The position numbers and the translations under genes were made by a program. A stretch of DNA of 64,000 bases from an uncultured Gammaproteobacteria bacterium (lineage in GTDB: Bacteria > Pseudomonadota > Gammaproteobacteria > Eutrophobiales > Eutrophobiaceae): contig CALSOP010000002.1 of NCBI GenBank assembly GCA_943788005.1, positions 1 to 64,000 on the forward strand, given 5' to 3'. Shown here piece after piece: positions 7,530 to 16,898 of the stretch (positions within the stretch are counted from its first letter, which is position 1; each line of letters starts with the position of its first letter). The notes beneath the pieces were generated by a model. The model saw only the letters and a list, made by a program, of their open reading frames with translations. It ran no database searches and was not told the origin of the DNA.

Positions 7530-7691
7530 CTATATATACTCATCAACATGCCCTTCTGATTTGGCCACACTCGAATCAGGGCGATCTTTTTCTTTCTTCT
7601 TCTTACCATTTTCTTTATTGGTAGAATCTTTATTGACTGGTTTTACCGCTATCGGTTTAACCACTTGTTTAATTGGGCCTAGCTCAGACAT
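7530..7691 (-). CDS. Small lysine-rich protein, 53 residues, upstream of DUF2802
   Basis: Begins MSELGPIKQVVKPIAVKPVN, passes through a KENGKKKKEKDRPDSS stretch and ends HVDEYI. Low complexity and probably disordered. Position between the truncated upstream gene (cut by IS copy 2 at 7742) and a terminator suggests it was the last gene of a flagellar/chemotaxis operon. Ten codons of another frame upstream, ending ETEWNAVSGF and a stop, may be the C-terminus of the lost upstream gene. Family not recognised. Confidence 0.5.
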   Translation of the reverse strand: MSELGPIKQVVKPIAVKPVNKDSTNKENGKKKKEKDRPDSSVAKSEGHVDEYI

Positions 7692-7801
7692 TTTCTTACA
7701 TGGATATTAAAATCCACTCACCGCATTCCATTCTGTTTCAGTGTACGTCGTCAAAACCTTTTGGACAGGTAGCGGTTTGATTTAAGAGACACATTAGTTC
7801 A

Positions 7802-8800
7802 TCAATAGGTTATGTGCTTCACTTGTTGTTTATCGTAATGCATTTGTCGTCTCATCGCTAACGTGTTTTGTTTGATTAGCTCTCGTTGACTTAGTATTTC
7901 TTCGCCACGCCCATAAAAGACATCAGCCGGTGTCAGGTTATCAAGTGATTCATGATAACGCTCATGGTTGTAATAACTCACAAAACGCTGCAACTGTTCC
8001 TCCAGTTCCCCGGGGAAATAATAGTGGTGAAGTAATATCTGATTCTTCATTGAACGATGCCAGCGCTCTATCTTGCCTTGTGTTTGTGGATGATAAGGTC
8101 GACCTCGAGTGTGCGTCATACCGTTTTCTTCAAGGTAATCGGCTAATTCACCGGAGATATAACACGGGCCATTGTCACTGAGTAAACGCGGTTTATGATT
8201 TACCTTTACTGTATCAAGTCCCGTAAAGCGTAAGGCGTCATCCAGCGTATCAGAGACATCACGGCTACTCATGCCCGTACATAAACGCCAGGCAATAATG
8301 TAACGTGAGTAATCATCTAATACCGTGGATAAGTAATACCAACCCCAACCGATAATCTTGAAATAGGTAAAATCCGTTTGCCACATCTCATTCACGCGCG
8401 TAGTGGGCTGTTGAAACTTATCACTGGCCTCCATCAGGATATAGGCCGGACTGGTAATTAAGTCTTGTTCTTTCAGCAGCCTGTACACCGTGGATTCTGA
8501 GACGAAGTAAGCCTTGTTGTCAGTGTAATTTACGGCTAACTCTCGTGGAGACAAATCAGGCTTCTCTAAGGCTAACTCAATAACGGCTTCACAGTGGTCT
8601 TCGGTGATTTTATTCCATACCGCATGGGGAATCGGCTTCTTGTCTTCCAAGCCATCAACGCCATTCTCTTCATAACGTTTGAGCCAGTTGTAAAAAGTGG
8701 ACTTATGAATGTCCAGCCGAGTCAGCGTTTGTCGAACCGACAGATCTGAGTTCTGTACCAGTTGAATAATCTCGACTTTATCCGATGCTAAGTACCTCAT
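7802..8800 (-). CDS. IS3-family transposase OrfB, copy 2
   Basis: 332 residues, identical in reading to copy 1 OrfB apart from threonine for alanine in DLITSPAY. The DDE residues (WQTDFTYF, SDNGPCY, QGKIERWH) are all present, so this copy could supply active transposase. ATG overlaps the orfA stop. Confidence 0.95.
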   Translation of the reverse strand: MRYLASDKVEIIQLVQNSDLSVRQTLTRLDIHKSTFYNWLKRYEENGVDGLEDKKPIPHAVWNKITEDHCEAVIELALEKPDLSPRELAVNYTDNKAYFVSESTVYRLLKEQDLITSPAYILMEASDKFQQPTTRVNEMWQTDFTYFKIIGWGWYYLSTVLDDYSRYIIAWRLCTGMSSRDVSDTLDDALRFTGLDTVKVNHKPRLLSDNGPCYISGELADYLEENGMTHTRGRPYHPQTQGKIERWHRSMKNQILLHHYYFPGELEEQLQRFVSYYNHERYHESLDNLTPADVFYGRGEEILSQRELIKQNTLAMRRQMHYDKQQVKHITY

Positions 8801-9159
8801 ATATCGTCCTCCCCATCCCCGAGCACGCTTTTTTTAAGCAGCCGATTCTCCATGACTACTTCGCCTAAGGTTTCTTTCAGCGCAGATGTTTCAGCACGCA
8901 GTTCTTTGACTTCATCTGAGGTCGCTTCACGTACGATATCGCCTGATAAACGTTTCTTACCTGCCTCCAGAAAGTCTTTCGACCAACGGTAGTAAACATT
9001 TGGGTTTAGTCCTTCCTTGCGACATAGCTCAGCGATGCTTTCTTCGCCACGTAAGCCTTCAAGTACGATACGAATTTTTTCTTCTGCTGAATATTTTTTA
9101 CGGGTGCGTCGACGAATATCGCGCACAGTATGTTCTACACTTCTTTTACTTGTCATCAT
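8797..9159 (-). CDS. IS3-family transposase OrfA, copy 2
   Basis: 120 residues identical to copy 1 OrfA: HTH followed by a coiled coil. The ribosome site AAGAGGAAACG and the A7 tract near the 3' end are conserved. Confidence 0.93.
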   Translation of the reverse strand: MMTSKRSVEHTVRDIRRRTRKKYSAEEKIRIVLEGLRGEESIAELCRKEGLNPNVYYRWSKDFLEAGKKRLSGDIVREATSDEVKELRAETSALKETLGEVVMENRLLKKSVLGDGEDDI

Positions 9160-9264
9160 CGTTTCCTCTTGGGTTAACGATGAACTAAAACTATCTCTTA
9201 GAGAATCAGGCTAGTTGGTCCACATGGTGCTGACGGGGTACAGTGTAGCTTCACAAATTGCCAT

Positions 9265-9909
9265 TTAATAATAAAGAACAGAGTTTGTCCGTTTCATCTT
9301 AAAATACGGCAATAGATCAGCCGTTCGATCAACATCCCAACGCTGGGGCAATAAGTCATACTTCCAGCCCAAAATGTTTATGTTTTCAAGAGTGTCGGTA
9401 AACACCTTATCTTTACCCCATTTTATATTTGAAAATATTTGAGCATTATGTTTATTCAAACCTATAAGATAATAACCACCATCAACTGCAGGTCCTAAAA
9501 CCACATCGGTATTATTTTTAAGGTGTTCAGCTGACGCAATTAAATCTGAATATTCTAATGAAGGACAGTCGCTACCAATTAAAACAGCGTGTGAATATTG
9601 ACGTAAAACACTATCAAATGCATTAGACATACGTCCTCCCAAATCTTTACCTTTCTGCTGGTAAATTTTGACCGAATGCCTGCTTTTTAAACGGGTAAAA
9701 TAACGATGCTCAAGCTCACCGCTAACCCAAATCTGAATGGAAGAAAATCCGGCTTTTCTTGCCGTTAATAATGTTTTTGTTAAAAGTTCTTGATACAGCA
9801 ACGTCGCACGTCGACGACCAATGCCGGGGATTAACCGTGTTTTAACCTGGCCGGAAACAGGTGCTTTTGTAAAAATGAGAAGCGCTCCTCTCGAACGCTG
9901 ATTACTCAT
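9265..9909 (-). CDS. TIGR04282-type glycosyltransferase/nucleotidyltransferase-like protein
   Basis: About 214 residues from MSNQRSRGALLIFTKAPVSG. The family hallmark LLIFTKAPVSGQVKTRLIP is present, then LIGSDCPSLEYSDL and GPAVDGGYYLIGL, typical of the DUF2064/TIGR04282 GT-A fold proteins. The ATG at 9909 overlaps the stop of the upstream gene (TATGAGTAA), so I prefer it to 9942. These enzymes sit with TIGR04283 transferases and ArsS-like radical SAM proteins in loci named for arsenosugar synthesis; the substrate is not proven. Confidence 0.82.
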   Translation of the reverse strand: MSNQRSRGALLIFTKAPVSGQVKTRLIPGIGRRRATLLYQELLTKTLLTARKAGFSSIQIWVSGELEHRYFTRLKSRHSVKIYQQKGKDLGGRMSNAFDSVLRQYSHAVLIGSDCPSLEYSDLIASAEHLKNNTDVVLGPAVDGGYYLIGLNKHNAQIFSNIKWGKDKVFTDTLENINILGWKYDLLPQRWDVDRTADLLPYFKMKRTNSVLYY

Positions 9910-10579
9910 AGAGTTTTGCAAGTTTGTTAGTGTCGTAATCAAAGAAATAGAGTAAACGTAACAGCCACATCTTCATGATTGTTTTAACAATCCCATTCTT
10001 TTCCCAGCGCCGGCTAGAGCTGATTACTTTTTCTCTAATACGAATTGGCTTTGAGAATTTAATCAGCAAACTGGATATAGCGATATCTTCCATCAAAGCT
10101 ATTTCTGGATAGCCCCCCACTCTGGTAAATAATTCATCTCCGACAAACATCACCTGATCACCAGTGACAATACCGGTAAAACTTGAACGACTATTCATAC
10201 ATGATTCAATGATCCGGAATAAGCAGTTACGTCCCGACAGACTAATATCAAATCGGCCCCACTTGCTTTTAATATTATTAATACTTGAAAAATAGTCGAG
10301 GATATTGTCAGGCAATACTGTATCTGCATGCAAAAACACAAAACACTCTCCCGTCGCAACTTTTACCCCATGGTTCATTTGAATTGAACGTGATGGTTGC
10401 GACAGACAAACTTGATCACATAAGTGAGAAACTAATGAAACAGTATCATCAGTACTGCCGCCATCTACGATGATCACCTCGTGACCAAGCTGTCGTAGTG
10501 TCTGAAGCCTGCTCAGGCATTGCTTTATTTGATTAGCTTCATTTAGCGTTGGAATAATAATAGATAGTTTTACTTGCAT
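9902..10579 (-). CDS. TIGR04283-type family 2 glycosyltransferase
   Basis: 225 residues. GT2 signature at the N-terminus (LSIIIPTLNEANQIKQCLSR, VIIVDGGSTDDT) and an HADT motif (CFVFLHADTVLP), with GDQVMFV and VGGYPEIALMEDI further on. Compact, without membrane helices, as TIGR04283 proteins are. Partner of the overlapping TIGR04282 gene and of the radical SAM gene just upstream; all three form one minus-strand operon. The sugar and acceptor are unknown. Confidence 0.85.
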   Translation of the reverse strand: MQVKLSIIIPTLNEANQIKQCLSRLQTLRQLGHEVIIVDGGSTDDTVSLVSHLCDQVCLSQPSRSIQMNHGVKVATGECFVFLHADTVLPDNILDYFSSINNIKSKWGRFDISLSGRNCLFRIIESCMNSRSSFTGIVTGDQVMFVGDELFTRVGGYPEIALMEDIAISSLLIKFSKPIRIREKVISSSRRWEKNGIVKTIMKMWLLRLLYFFDYDTNKLAKLYE

Positions 10580-10585
10580 ATAATG

Positions 10586-11548
10586 TCAGGCTGTTAATGC
10601 GCCACCACAACTACTACCTTGCCCGGCAGTACATCCATAACAATGATCGCGAACAGCGATCTCATCACCGTCGACATCACTGTCAATCAACTCGGAAAGA
10701 TGTACCTGCTTTTCATTATCATTCAGATTTAAATTTAACATTTGATTAAAATCACAATCATAAACATAACCTTGCCAGTCAACACTGATCAAATTACGAC
10801 ACATCACACTTTCAAGATTTTCATTCCGATGCGAATTCATGAGTATTGACATATAATCGTCCAGTTGATTGTTAGAAACCAACATACTTCCAAATCGATT
10901 TATAGGCATATTGCATAAGGTAAAGAGTTGATTAAACTCAATTCCATAACGGTCTAACAATTCTTTCTTATAAGCACGTTTTAATCCATCTTGTGCTGGC
11001 GGCAATACTGCCCCCTGAGGATTGAAAACCAGATTCAGGGTCTGTTTCGTATTAGCATAGCCATAACCGACACTATTCAATTGCTTCAATCCTTTGATGC
11101 TTTTTTCAAACACACCATCACCACGTTGCTTATCAACATTTTCCAATTCATAACAAGGCAGCGAGGCTATAACTTCAACCTCATTTTCTGCAAGAAACTG
11201 TGCAAGATATTCCATCCCGGGCTCTTCCAGTATAGTCAGGTTACAACGGTCAATAACATGTATCCCATTTTTGCGCGCATACCTTACAAGAGATTTAAAC
11301 TCAGGGTGAAGCTCAGGTGCACCGCCTGTGATATCCAGGGTTTCAATGTTTTTTCTTGTAAGAAAAGATTTAACTGCCTCAATCGTATCATCGGACATTT
11401 TTTCTTTTCTTTTCGGGCTTGAATTAACGTGACAATGAAAACACTGTTGATTACATTTCAAACCGATATTGATTTGTAGTGTATGTAGATTATCCCGCTT
11501 GATTTTAGGGAATTCTCTTTGGTTAAGAAAAGGTAAGGTATCATGCAT
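10586..11548 (-). CDS. arsS: ArsS-like radical SAM protein with Cys-rich C-terminus (DUF3641)
   Basis: 320 residues. The radical SAM cluster CNQQCFHC (CxxxCxxC) lies near residue 32, followed by TLDITGGAPELHPEF, the SAM-contacting GGxPE-type segment. The C-terminal DUF3641 domain has paired cysteines (VYDCDFNQM, then HCYGCTAGQGSSCGG), as in the ArsS family, whose characterised or proposed role is in arsenosugar formation. It lies seven bases upstream of the TIGR04283 gene. No arsenic methyltransferase (ArsM) is in the window, so the pathway is inferred from family and the paired transferases. Confidence 0.85.
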   Translation of the reverse strand: MHDTLPFLNQREFPKIKRDNLHTLQINIGLKCNQQCFHCHVNSSPKRKEKMSDDTIEAVKSFLTRKNIETLDITGGAPELHPEFKSLVRYARKNGIHVIDRCNLTILEEPGMEYLAQFLAENEVEVIASLPCYELENVDKQRGDGVFEKSIKGLKQLNSVGYGYANTKQTLNLVFNPQGAVLPPAQDGLKRAYKKELLDRYGIEFNQLFTLCNMPINRFGSMLVSNNQLDDYMSILMNSHRNENLESVMCRNLISVDWQGYVYDCDFNQMLNLNLNDNEKQVHLSELIDSDVDGDEIAVRDHCYGCTAGQGSSCGGALTA

Positions 11549-11579
11549 GCTTGTAATGCCTTTTTTAAAATTTAATCAC

Positions 11580-13034
11580 TTAGCTACGTCCAAAATCATC
11601 ATCAAACCGAACAATGTCATCTTCACCCAAATAGTCACCTGATTGCACCTCTATTATTTCCAGTAACTTATCAGTCGTGTTTTCTAATCGATGCTTAATT
11701 CCAACAGGAATATATGTAGACTCATTCTCATGCAAGACAATAATCTCATCACCTTTGGTCACTGTTGCAATACCCTTTACCACAACCCAATGTTCAGCAC
11801 GCTGATGATGTAGTTGCAAAGATAGTTTTTTTCCAGGGTTTACGGTCAAGCGTTTGACCTGAAAATTCTCTCCCGAATCAACTGAGTCATAACAACCCCA
11901 TGGCCTGTAGACCTTTCGATGCTGCAAAGATTCACTTCGGTTATCGACTTTTAATTTTTCAACAATCTTCTTAACATCTTGCGTCTTATTTCTATCCGCA
12001 ATCATAATCGCATCATCAGTATCAACGATGACCATATCGTGACAACCAATTGTGACGACTAAACCACGTTCACTTTTAATAAAGCAATTACTGGAATCTT
12101 CAACAATGGCATCTCCCTCTACATAATTATTATTACTATCTTTATCATTGATTTCCCACACAGATGACCAGGCACCGACATCAGACCAACCCACATCAAT
12201 CGGTATTACAGCAATTTTATCATCATGATTCTGCGCTAATTTTTCCATTACTGCGTAGTCGATAGAGTCATCCGGACATTTCAGGAACGATTCTTCATCC
12301 AACCTAAAGAATAAGCCGTCATTTTTACCCTTATCAATAGCTTCTGAACTTGCATTGGCTATCTCCTGCTGGAGTAACATTATTTTTTCCAGCCAAACTG
12401 ACGCCTTCATCATGAAAATACCACTGTTCCATAAGTAATCTCCTGAACTTAAATAGTTCTCTGCGGTAGACCGATCCGGTTTCTCAGTAAACCCACTTAT
12501 TGCATGGATTGATTGCTCGTTAATGGTCTGGATTTTGTTCGCCATATGAATATATCCATAACCTGTCTCAGGAGATGCGGGCTTGACTCCAAAGGTTACA
12601 AGATAGTTATCCTGCGCCATGTCCAGAGCCGCTTTTATTGCATCATGAAATAATTCTATTTCAGTTATAATATGATCCGCAGGCATCATTATTATGACCG
12701 CGTCACCTTCTTCCTTGATTTGCTGTATTGCAGCTACAGTTAATGCGGGTGCGGTATTCCTGCCTTTTGGTTCAAGAATGATATTGCTGATGTTTTTGGA
12801 TATTTGTGCGCTTTGCTCTGCAACCAGAAAACGGTGCGCCTCATTACAAATAATTACCGGATCAGAAACATCAATTGATGTATTTAAGCCATTCAACCTT
12901 GATAAGGTCTCTTGAAGTAATGTTTTCTCTCCAAATAGAGATAAAAATTGCTTGGGGTAGTGTTCTCTAGATAATGGCCAGAGACGGGTACCACCACCAC
13001 CAGCCAATATGGCAGGGCTTAACTTCATTGACAT
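11580..13034 (-). CDS. manC: Mannose-1-phosphate guanylyltransferase / mannose-6-phosphate isomerase
   Basis: 484 residues, the usual bifunctional type II length. The GDP-mannose pyrophosphorylase domain opens with PAILAGGGGTRLWPLSREHY and PKQF, and has NIILEPKGRNTAPA and GYGYIH. The cupin isomerase domain is C-terminal (YRPWGCYDSVDSGENFQVKR, LSLQLHHQRAEHWVVVKG, YIPVGIKHRLEN). It makes GDP-mannose for polysaccharides. Gly replaces Ser in the usual AGGSGTRLWP loop. It ends 31 bases before the arsS start on the same strand, so the sugar-related genes may be cotranscribed. Confidence 0.95.
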   Translation of the reverse strand: MSMKLSPAILAGGGGTRLWPLSREHYPKQFLSLFGEKTLLQETLSRLNGLNTSIDVSDPVIICNEAHRFLVAEQSAQISKNISNIILEPKGRNTAPALTVAAIQQIKEEGDAVIIMMPADHIITEIELFHDAIKAALDMAQDNYLVTFGVKPASPETGYGYIHMANKIQTINEQSIHAISGFTEKPDRSTAENYLSSGDYLWNSGIFMMKASVWLEKIMLLQQEIANASSEAIDKGKNDGLFFRLDEESFLKCPDDSIDYAVMEKLAQNHDDKIAVIPIDVGWSDVGAWSSVWEINDKDSNNNYVEGDAIVEDSSNCFIKSERGLVVTIGCHDMVIVDTDDAIMIADRNKTQDVKKIVEKLKVDNRSESLQHRKVYRPWGCYDSVDSGENFQVKRLTVNPGKKLSLQLHHQRAEHWVVVKGIATVTKGDEIIVLHENESTYIPVGIKHRLENTTDKLLEIIEVQSGDYLGEDDIVRFDDDFGRS

Positions 13035-13173
13035 ACCTTTTTATTTAATCTTATCAAAGCTCAGAATTGGCCCTGAAATTCTATTATTTTAAAAATCATG
13101 AATAGTATCAGATATAATCAAGATTGTTGATTTACAAACCTTTATCCAATGATCAAAAACGACTTATACTGGT

Positions 13174-13207
13174 CTATACTTATAGTATAGGTACTGAATT
13201 TTCAGTA
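13174..13207. promoter_or_regulatory. Two adjacent perfect palindromes in a divergent promoter region
   Basis: CTATACT-TAT-AGTATAG (13174-13190) and TACTGAA-TT-TTCAGTA (13192-13207) lie side by side between manC (minus) and the HELVH gene (plus, start 13248). Neither is followed by a T-tract, so operator sites are more likely than terminators. Their placement 40 to 75 bases before the 13248 start fits a promoter/operator. Confidence 0.45.
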
Positions 13208-13247
13208 GGTATATCATTTAATATTATTGATGGGTTCAAAATAAATT

Positions 13248-14060
13248 ATGAGCAAGAAAAAAGCATTATCCAATAACCTCAGAAAAAAATTCATGGTTCA
13301 TCCCTGTATTGTTGATGGGAAACAAACCCTGGTTTATGAACGTGGACTGGAAAAGAACGATCCACAGACATATCAAAACCTGATTCATTATGCGAATAAT
13401 AATAATTACAATATCAAGGAAGATCGCCGCGCTGATTTTATTGAAGGCGTTAAACGTGTTAATGACCCATCACGCGCTAATGTCATCACCATACTTATTT
13501 TAACCGCAAGCCTGTTATCTCAGGCTGCATCAGCAGATGTACCAAACTACCTTGGTATGACCGAACCATTATCAGAAATTGAGCAAATGCAAGTATATGC
13601 TAACACTGACCTGGAAATGAGTTCTTACAATACCGTTGAAGATTTAATGGAGGGCTTGGTTGGCTGGATCAACAATCGCACCAGTTTTAAACATGAGTTA
13701 GATAAATTACCAGAACTCGTCTTTGCTAATCCAAATATTATTGCTGAAGTCGCATTTGGTGGAGAGTTACCGAGCAACGTAGATGCAACAAAGCTCAATA
13801 TATTAGGCTTGTATAATTTTAATGATCAAACCATTTACATGTTGGATTCTCTGGATTTAAAAACAGAAGAAGGCAAAGCTATCTTGTTACACGAATTGGT
13901 ACATTATCTTCAGTATGAAGATAATGTAAGTGAGAACGTTGAATGCAAGAATGAGCTGGAAGCACTTGCCTATACCCTTGAAGCGCAATATTTAAATGGT
14001 CAGGGTGTTAAACATAATATCAGCCAAAACCATATCAAGAACGTGAGTAGCTGTAAGTAA
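13248..14060 (+). CDS. Putative zinc peptidase-like protein with HELVH motif
   Basis: 270 residues. The first 75 are basic and polar, then a single hydrophobic stretch (ANVITILILTASLLSQAASA, about 79-98) ends in an AxA-like site. The remainder is acidic and contains LLHELVHYLQYEDN (HExxH, about 211-224) followed by a downstream glutamate-rich helix (NELEALAYTLEAQYL) that could give the third zinc ligand. It resembles small metalloprotease-like proteins with such a motif; the family name is uncertain. A hydrophobic segment 80 residues in implies a type II anchor or a late-cleaved signal. Confidence 0.6.
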   Translation: MSKKKALSNNLRKKFMVHPCIVDGKQTLVYERGLEKNDPQTYQNLIHYANNNNYNIKEDRRADFIEGVKRVNDPSRANVITILILTASLLSQAASADVPNYLGMTEPLSEIEQMQVYANTDLEMSSYNTVEDLMEGLVGWINNRTSFKHELDKLPELVFANPNIIAEVAFGGELPSNVDATKLNILGLYNFNDQTIYMLDSLDLKTEEGKAILLHELVHYLQYEDNVSENVECKNELEALAYTLEAQYLNGQGVKHNISQNHIKNVSSCK

Positions 14061-14083
14061 GCTAAACTTCAACCGGGTTATAT

Positions 14084-16851
14084 CTAACTCAGTTGTTCAA
14101 GCGTGAACTCTGTATTTTGAATTATTTCAAGACAGGCATCTACAATATCCGGATTATAATAAATTCCTTTATATTTTTTTATATCGTCGATTGCCACATC
14201 TAGTGAAAGTGAGGCTCGGTAAGGTCGATGTGCTGTTATAGCCTCAACTACATCAGCAACCGTTAGGATTTGCGCTTCCAGAATTATTGCATTTCCTTTC
14301 AAACCTTTTGGGTAACCAGAACCGTCTAATCGTTCATGATGTTGCAAGATCATTTCCGCAACTGGCCAAGGGAATGCAATATTTTTGATAATGTCATAGC
14401 CGACCTCGGGATGTGATTTTATCATCTCAAATTCTGCCGCAGTCAGTTTACCTGGACGATTAAGTATCTCTGCGGGGATATAAATCTTACCAATATCATG
14501 AATCATCGCCCCCAGCCTTAAGCCTTTAATTTGCGTCTGTGGAAGACTTAATTTTTCAGCTATTAAACAGCATAAATGGGACACTCTGTTTTGATGGCCA
14601 GCAGTATATGGGTCACGTTTTTCTACCGTTACCGAAATAGCCTTGATCGTTTCAATCAAAGATTTTTCATATAATTCGTTTGATTCATTACGTTCTAATT
14701 CGGCTATTTTTTTAGAAGTGACATCATCCATCACCCCATCATAAATAACGTCTGCAGCACTTTCATCTCCCGCACGAGGGGTACCATGATCCTTTATGTA
14801 ATGCACTTCATTGGTTTTAACGTTTACAAGGCGGTATTCGGAATAGTAATCGGCATTATTTTTTATCGCCTCTGAAAACCTTTTAAAGCTTTCTTTTTTA
14901 TCATCATCGTGAATAACCTTATACCAAACATGCGAATCCTCAATAACTTTAGATGCCGCTATACCCGTCCACTCTTGCCATTCGTCTGAAAGGTAAATTT
15001 GTTCTGTTCGCATCGTTTTCTTATTTACGCTCAATGAATAGACACATTCAGGAATATTTTCTATCAGTGCAGCATATTTGATTTGATCTTGTTTGATTAT
15101 GTCTTGATATTTTCTTTGTTCAGATACATCGAGGATAGAGCCTATTATTCTGACAGGTTGGTTTACTTCATTAAATTCTGCTTGTCCCCTTAAGATATAA
15201 TAACAGTATTCGCCTGTTTTTCTCTTGGCCCGAACTTCAATATCAAGCGTCTCGTTTAATTTTTTTACGCGTATTGACTCAACATAATTTTTCATACGTT
15301 GCCTATCTTCGGGGTGTATTTTTGCCAAGAATAATTCGTAACAGGGAGTAAACTCTTCCTTTTCATAACCTAATAGCTTATATGTATTTTCAGACCACCA
15401 GAAATCATCTGAAACTAGATCCCAATCCCATATACCCTGCTCGGTTGCATATATAGCTAACTTGAAACGGTGCTCGATATTTTTTCGTTCAGTGATATCT
15501 CGAATGATAAGCTGTCGATAGACTACACCTTTATTTTTTATCGTACGTAGACTGACTTCAACCGGAAAGATGGAATTATCTTTGCGTTTGTGTTTATCCT
15601 CAAAGATAAAGCCATCATTGTATGAACCTTCGAATACTTCCTGGTTTTCACCCGTCTTAGTGGGCGATTTTAAATCTGTGTAAATCAGGCCTATTATTTC
15701 TTCATAGTTATATTGATATGACGTTAGCGCTCTTTCATTAACCTCGATTATTTTCCAATCGTTATCTGTTAATAGAATAATATCATTGGCATATTTACTT
15801 AATAACTCCAGGTGTGATGCCAACGCCCTCTTATCGAGTTGAGATTTATATCTCTGGGCAATGAGGCGTTGAGTAAATAGTTTGTTCCAGTAATAAAAGG
15901 TTATGAATACAGTGGATAGAATAATCAGTGTAATGTAAATAGCCCAACGCGTGATTAAATCACTGTGAGAATAAACCTCATCTGCATCAATCTTAGAAAT
16001 AATCGACATATTAGAGCCGTCGACTTTATGTGCTGTCGCAAGAACTTCTACCCCACGATAATCTTGCCCTACCATTACACCTTCATAGCCGCGCAAGGCA
16101 ATAGCTGCAGGCAAGTTTGTATCATCAATTGAGCGAGTTAACTTAAATGCGGCATCTCGAGTAAAACGGAGATCTGTCAGAAAAACCACTTTATCATCTT
16201 CGCGTTTAACCAGTAAGGTTTCTGCTGTTTCTGTCACGTACGGCCATGTTTCTAATAGTGGCAGTATGTTTTTATTTGCATCGGTTCGAATAAATATCAC
16301 ACCTAATGTCAGGTACTCACCATTAATGTAATATTGGATGGGAATATAGGCGTCTATACCTACAAAGCCCTCTCCATTTGTCTCATGCCTGTGCAAATCA
16401 GTAAAAATTAGTTTATTTTTTTCAACTGCTTTTGATATGTTTGCTTTATTAAACTCAGATAATGGATATGTATTTGAAGGTGAGATGACAAAAGCCTCAT
16501 CTACACTTATATACTCTATTGTTAAATAATCATGCAAACGGCGCATGTTTTTTAAGTAGTTGTTAATTGATGGCAGTGCTGATGTTTTATTCAATACTGT
16601 GTATTGATATACATTTTCGATAAAGGGCTGGTTTTGCATTAATAATGTATTATCGTCACGAATCTCTTTGATCCAGGTAGCTAAGTCATGCGCCTTAAGT
16701 GAACTAACAGAAATCAACGTATTATGCGCGCGTACGGTTTCAATCGATCGTAATTTATCTTCTAATAAATAGCCTAAAATTATAATTAATGTACATATCG
16801 TTATAAAAGCCAGCCACGATATAGAGATAATTTTATTTTTTTAATTTTCAT
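14084..16851 (-). CDS. PAS-domain receptor with HD-GYP c-di-GMP phosphodiesterase; start separated by an A7 slip
   Basis: An 877-residue reading from a TTG at 16717 has a periplasmic-type sensor region, a membrane helix (WAIYITLIILSTVFITFYYW, about 254-273), three PAS domains (about 300-660) and a C-terminal HD-GYP domain: HDIGKIYIPAEIL, HPEVGYDII, HHERLDGSGYPKGLKG. It should hydrolyse c-di-GMP. The first membrane helix is encoded upstream (SWLAFITICTLIIILGYLLE), in the same frame but with no start. An ATG (16849-16851, MKIKK) lies one frame off across a run of seven A (16836-16842). One base there would give a normal two-helix receptor. Either a frameshift, a read error or slippage-dependent expression. 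Confidence 0.82.
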
Positions 16852-16898
16852 CTTATCTTAGAGCTCAAAATCACTCATTCGTTGTTGTTGATTAAATA

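Larger units (their letters stand above)
7742..9242 (-). mobile_element. IS3-family insertion sequence, copy 2 (1501 bp), inverted relative to copy 1
   Basis: Same ends as copy 1 read on the minus strand (TGTACC...GTACA). Flanking triplets in plus orientation are CAG on the left and GTG on the right, so no target-site duplication. The internal sequence matches copy 1 with very few differences and both reading frames are intact. Copies 1 and 2 face each other across about 5.1 kb, able to mediate inversion by homologous recombination. Confidence 0.95.

Noticed and set aside
10991..11422. 143-codon plus-strand frame opposite arsS
   Set aside because: Lies wholly inside the well supported radical SAM gene on the other strand; composition is that of an antisense frame.
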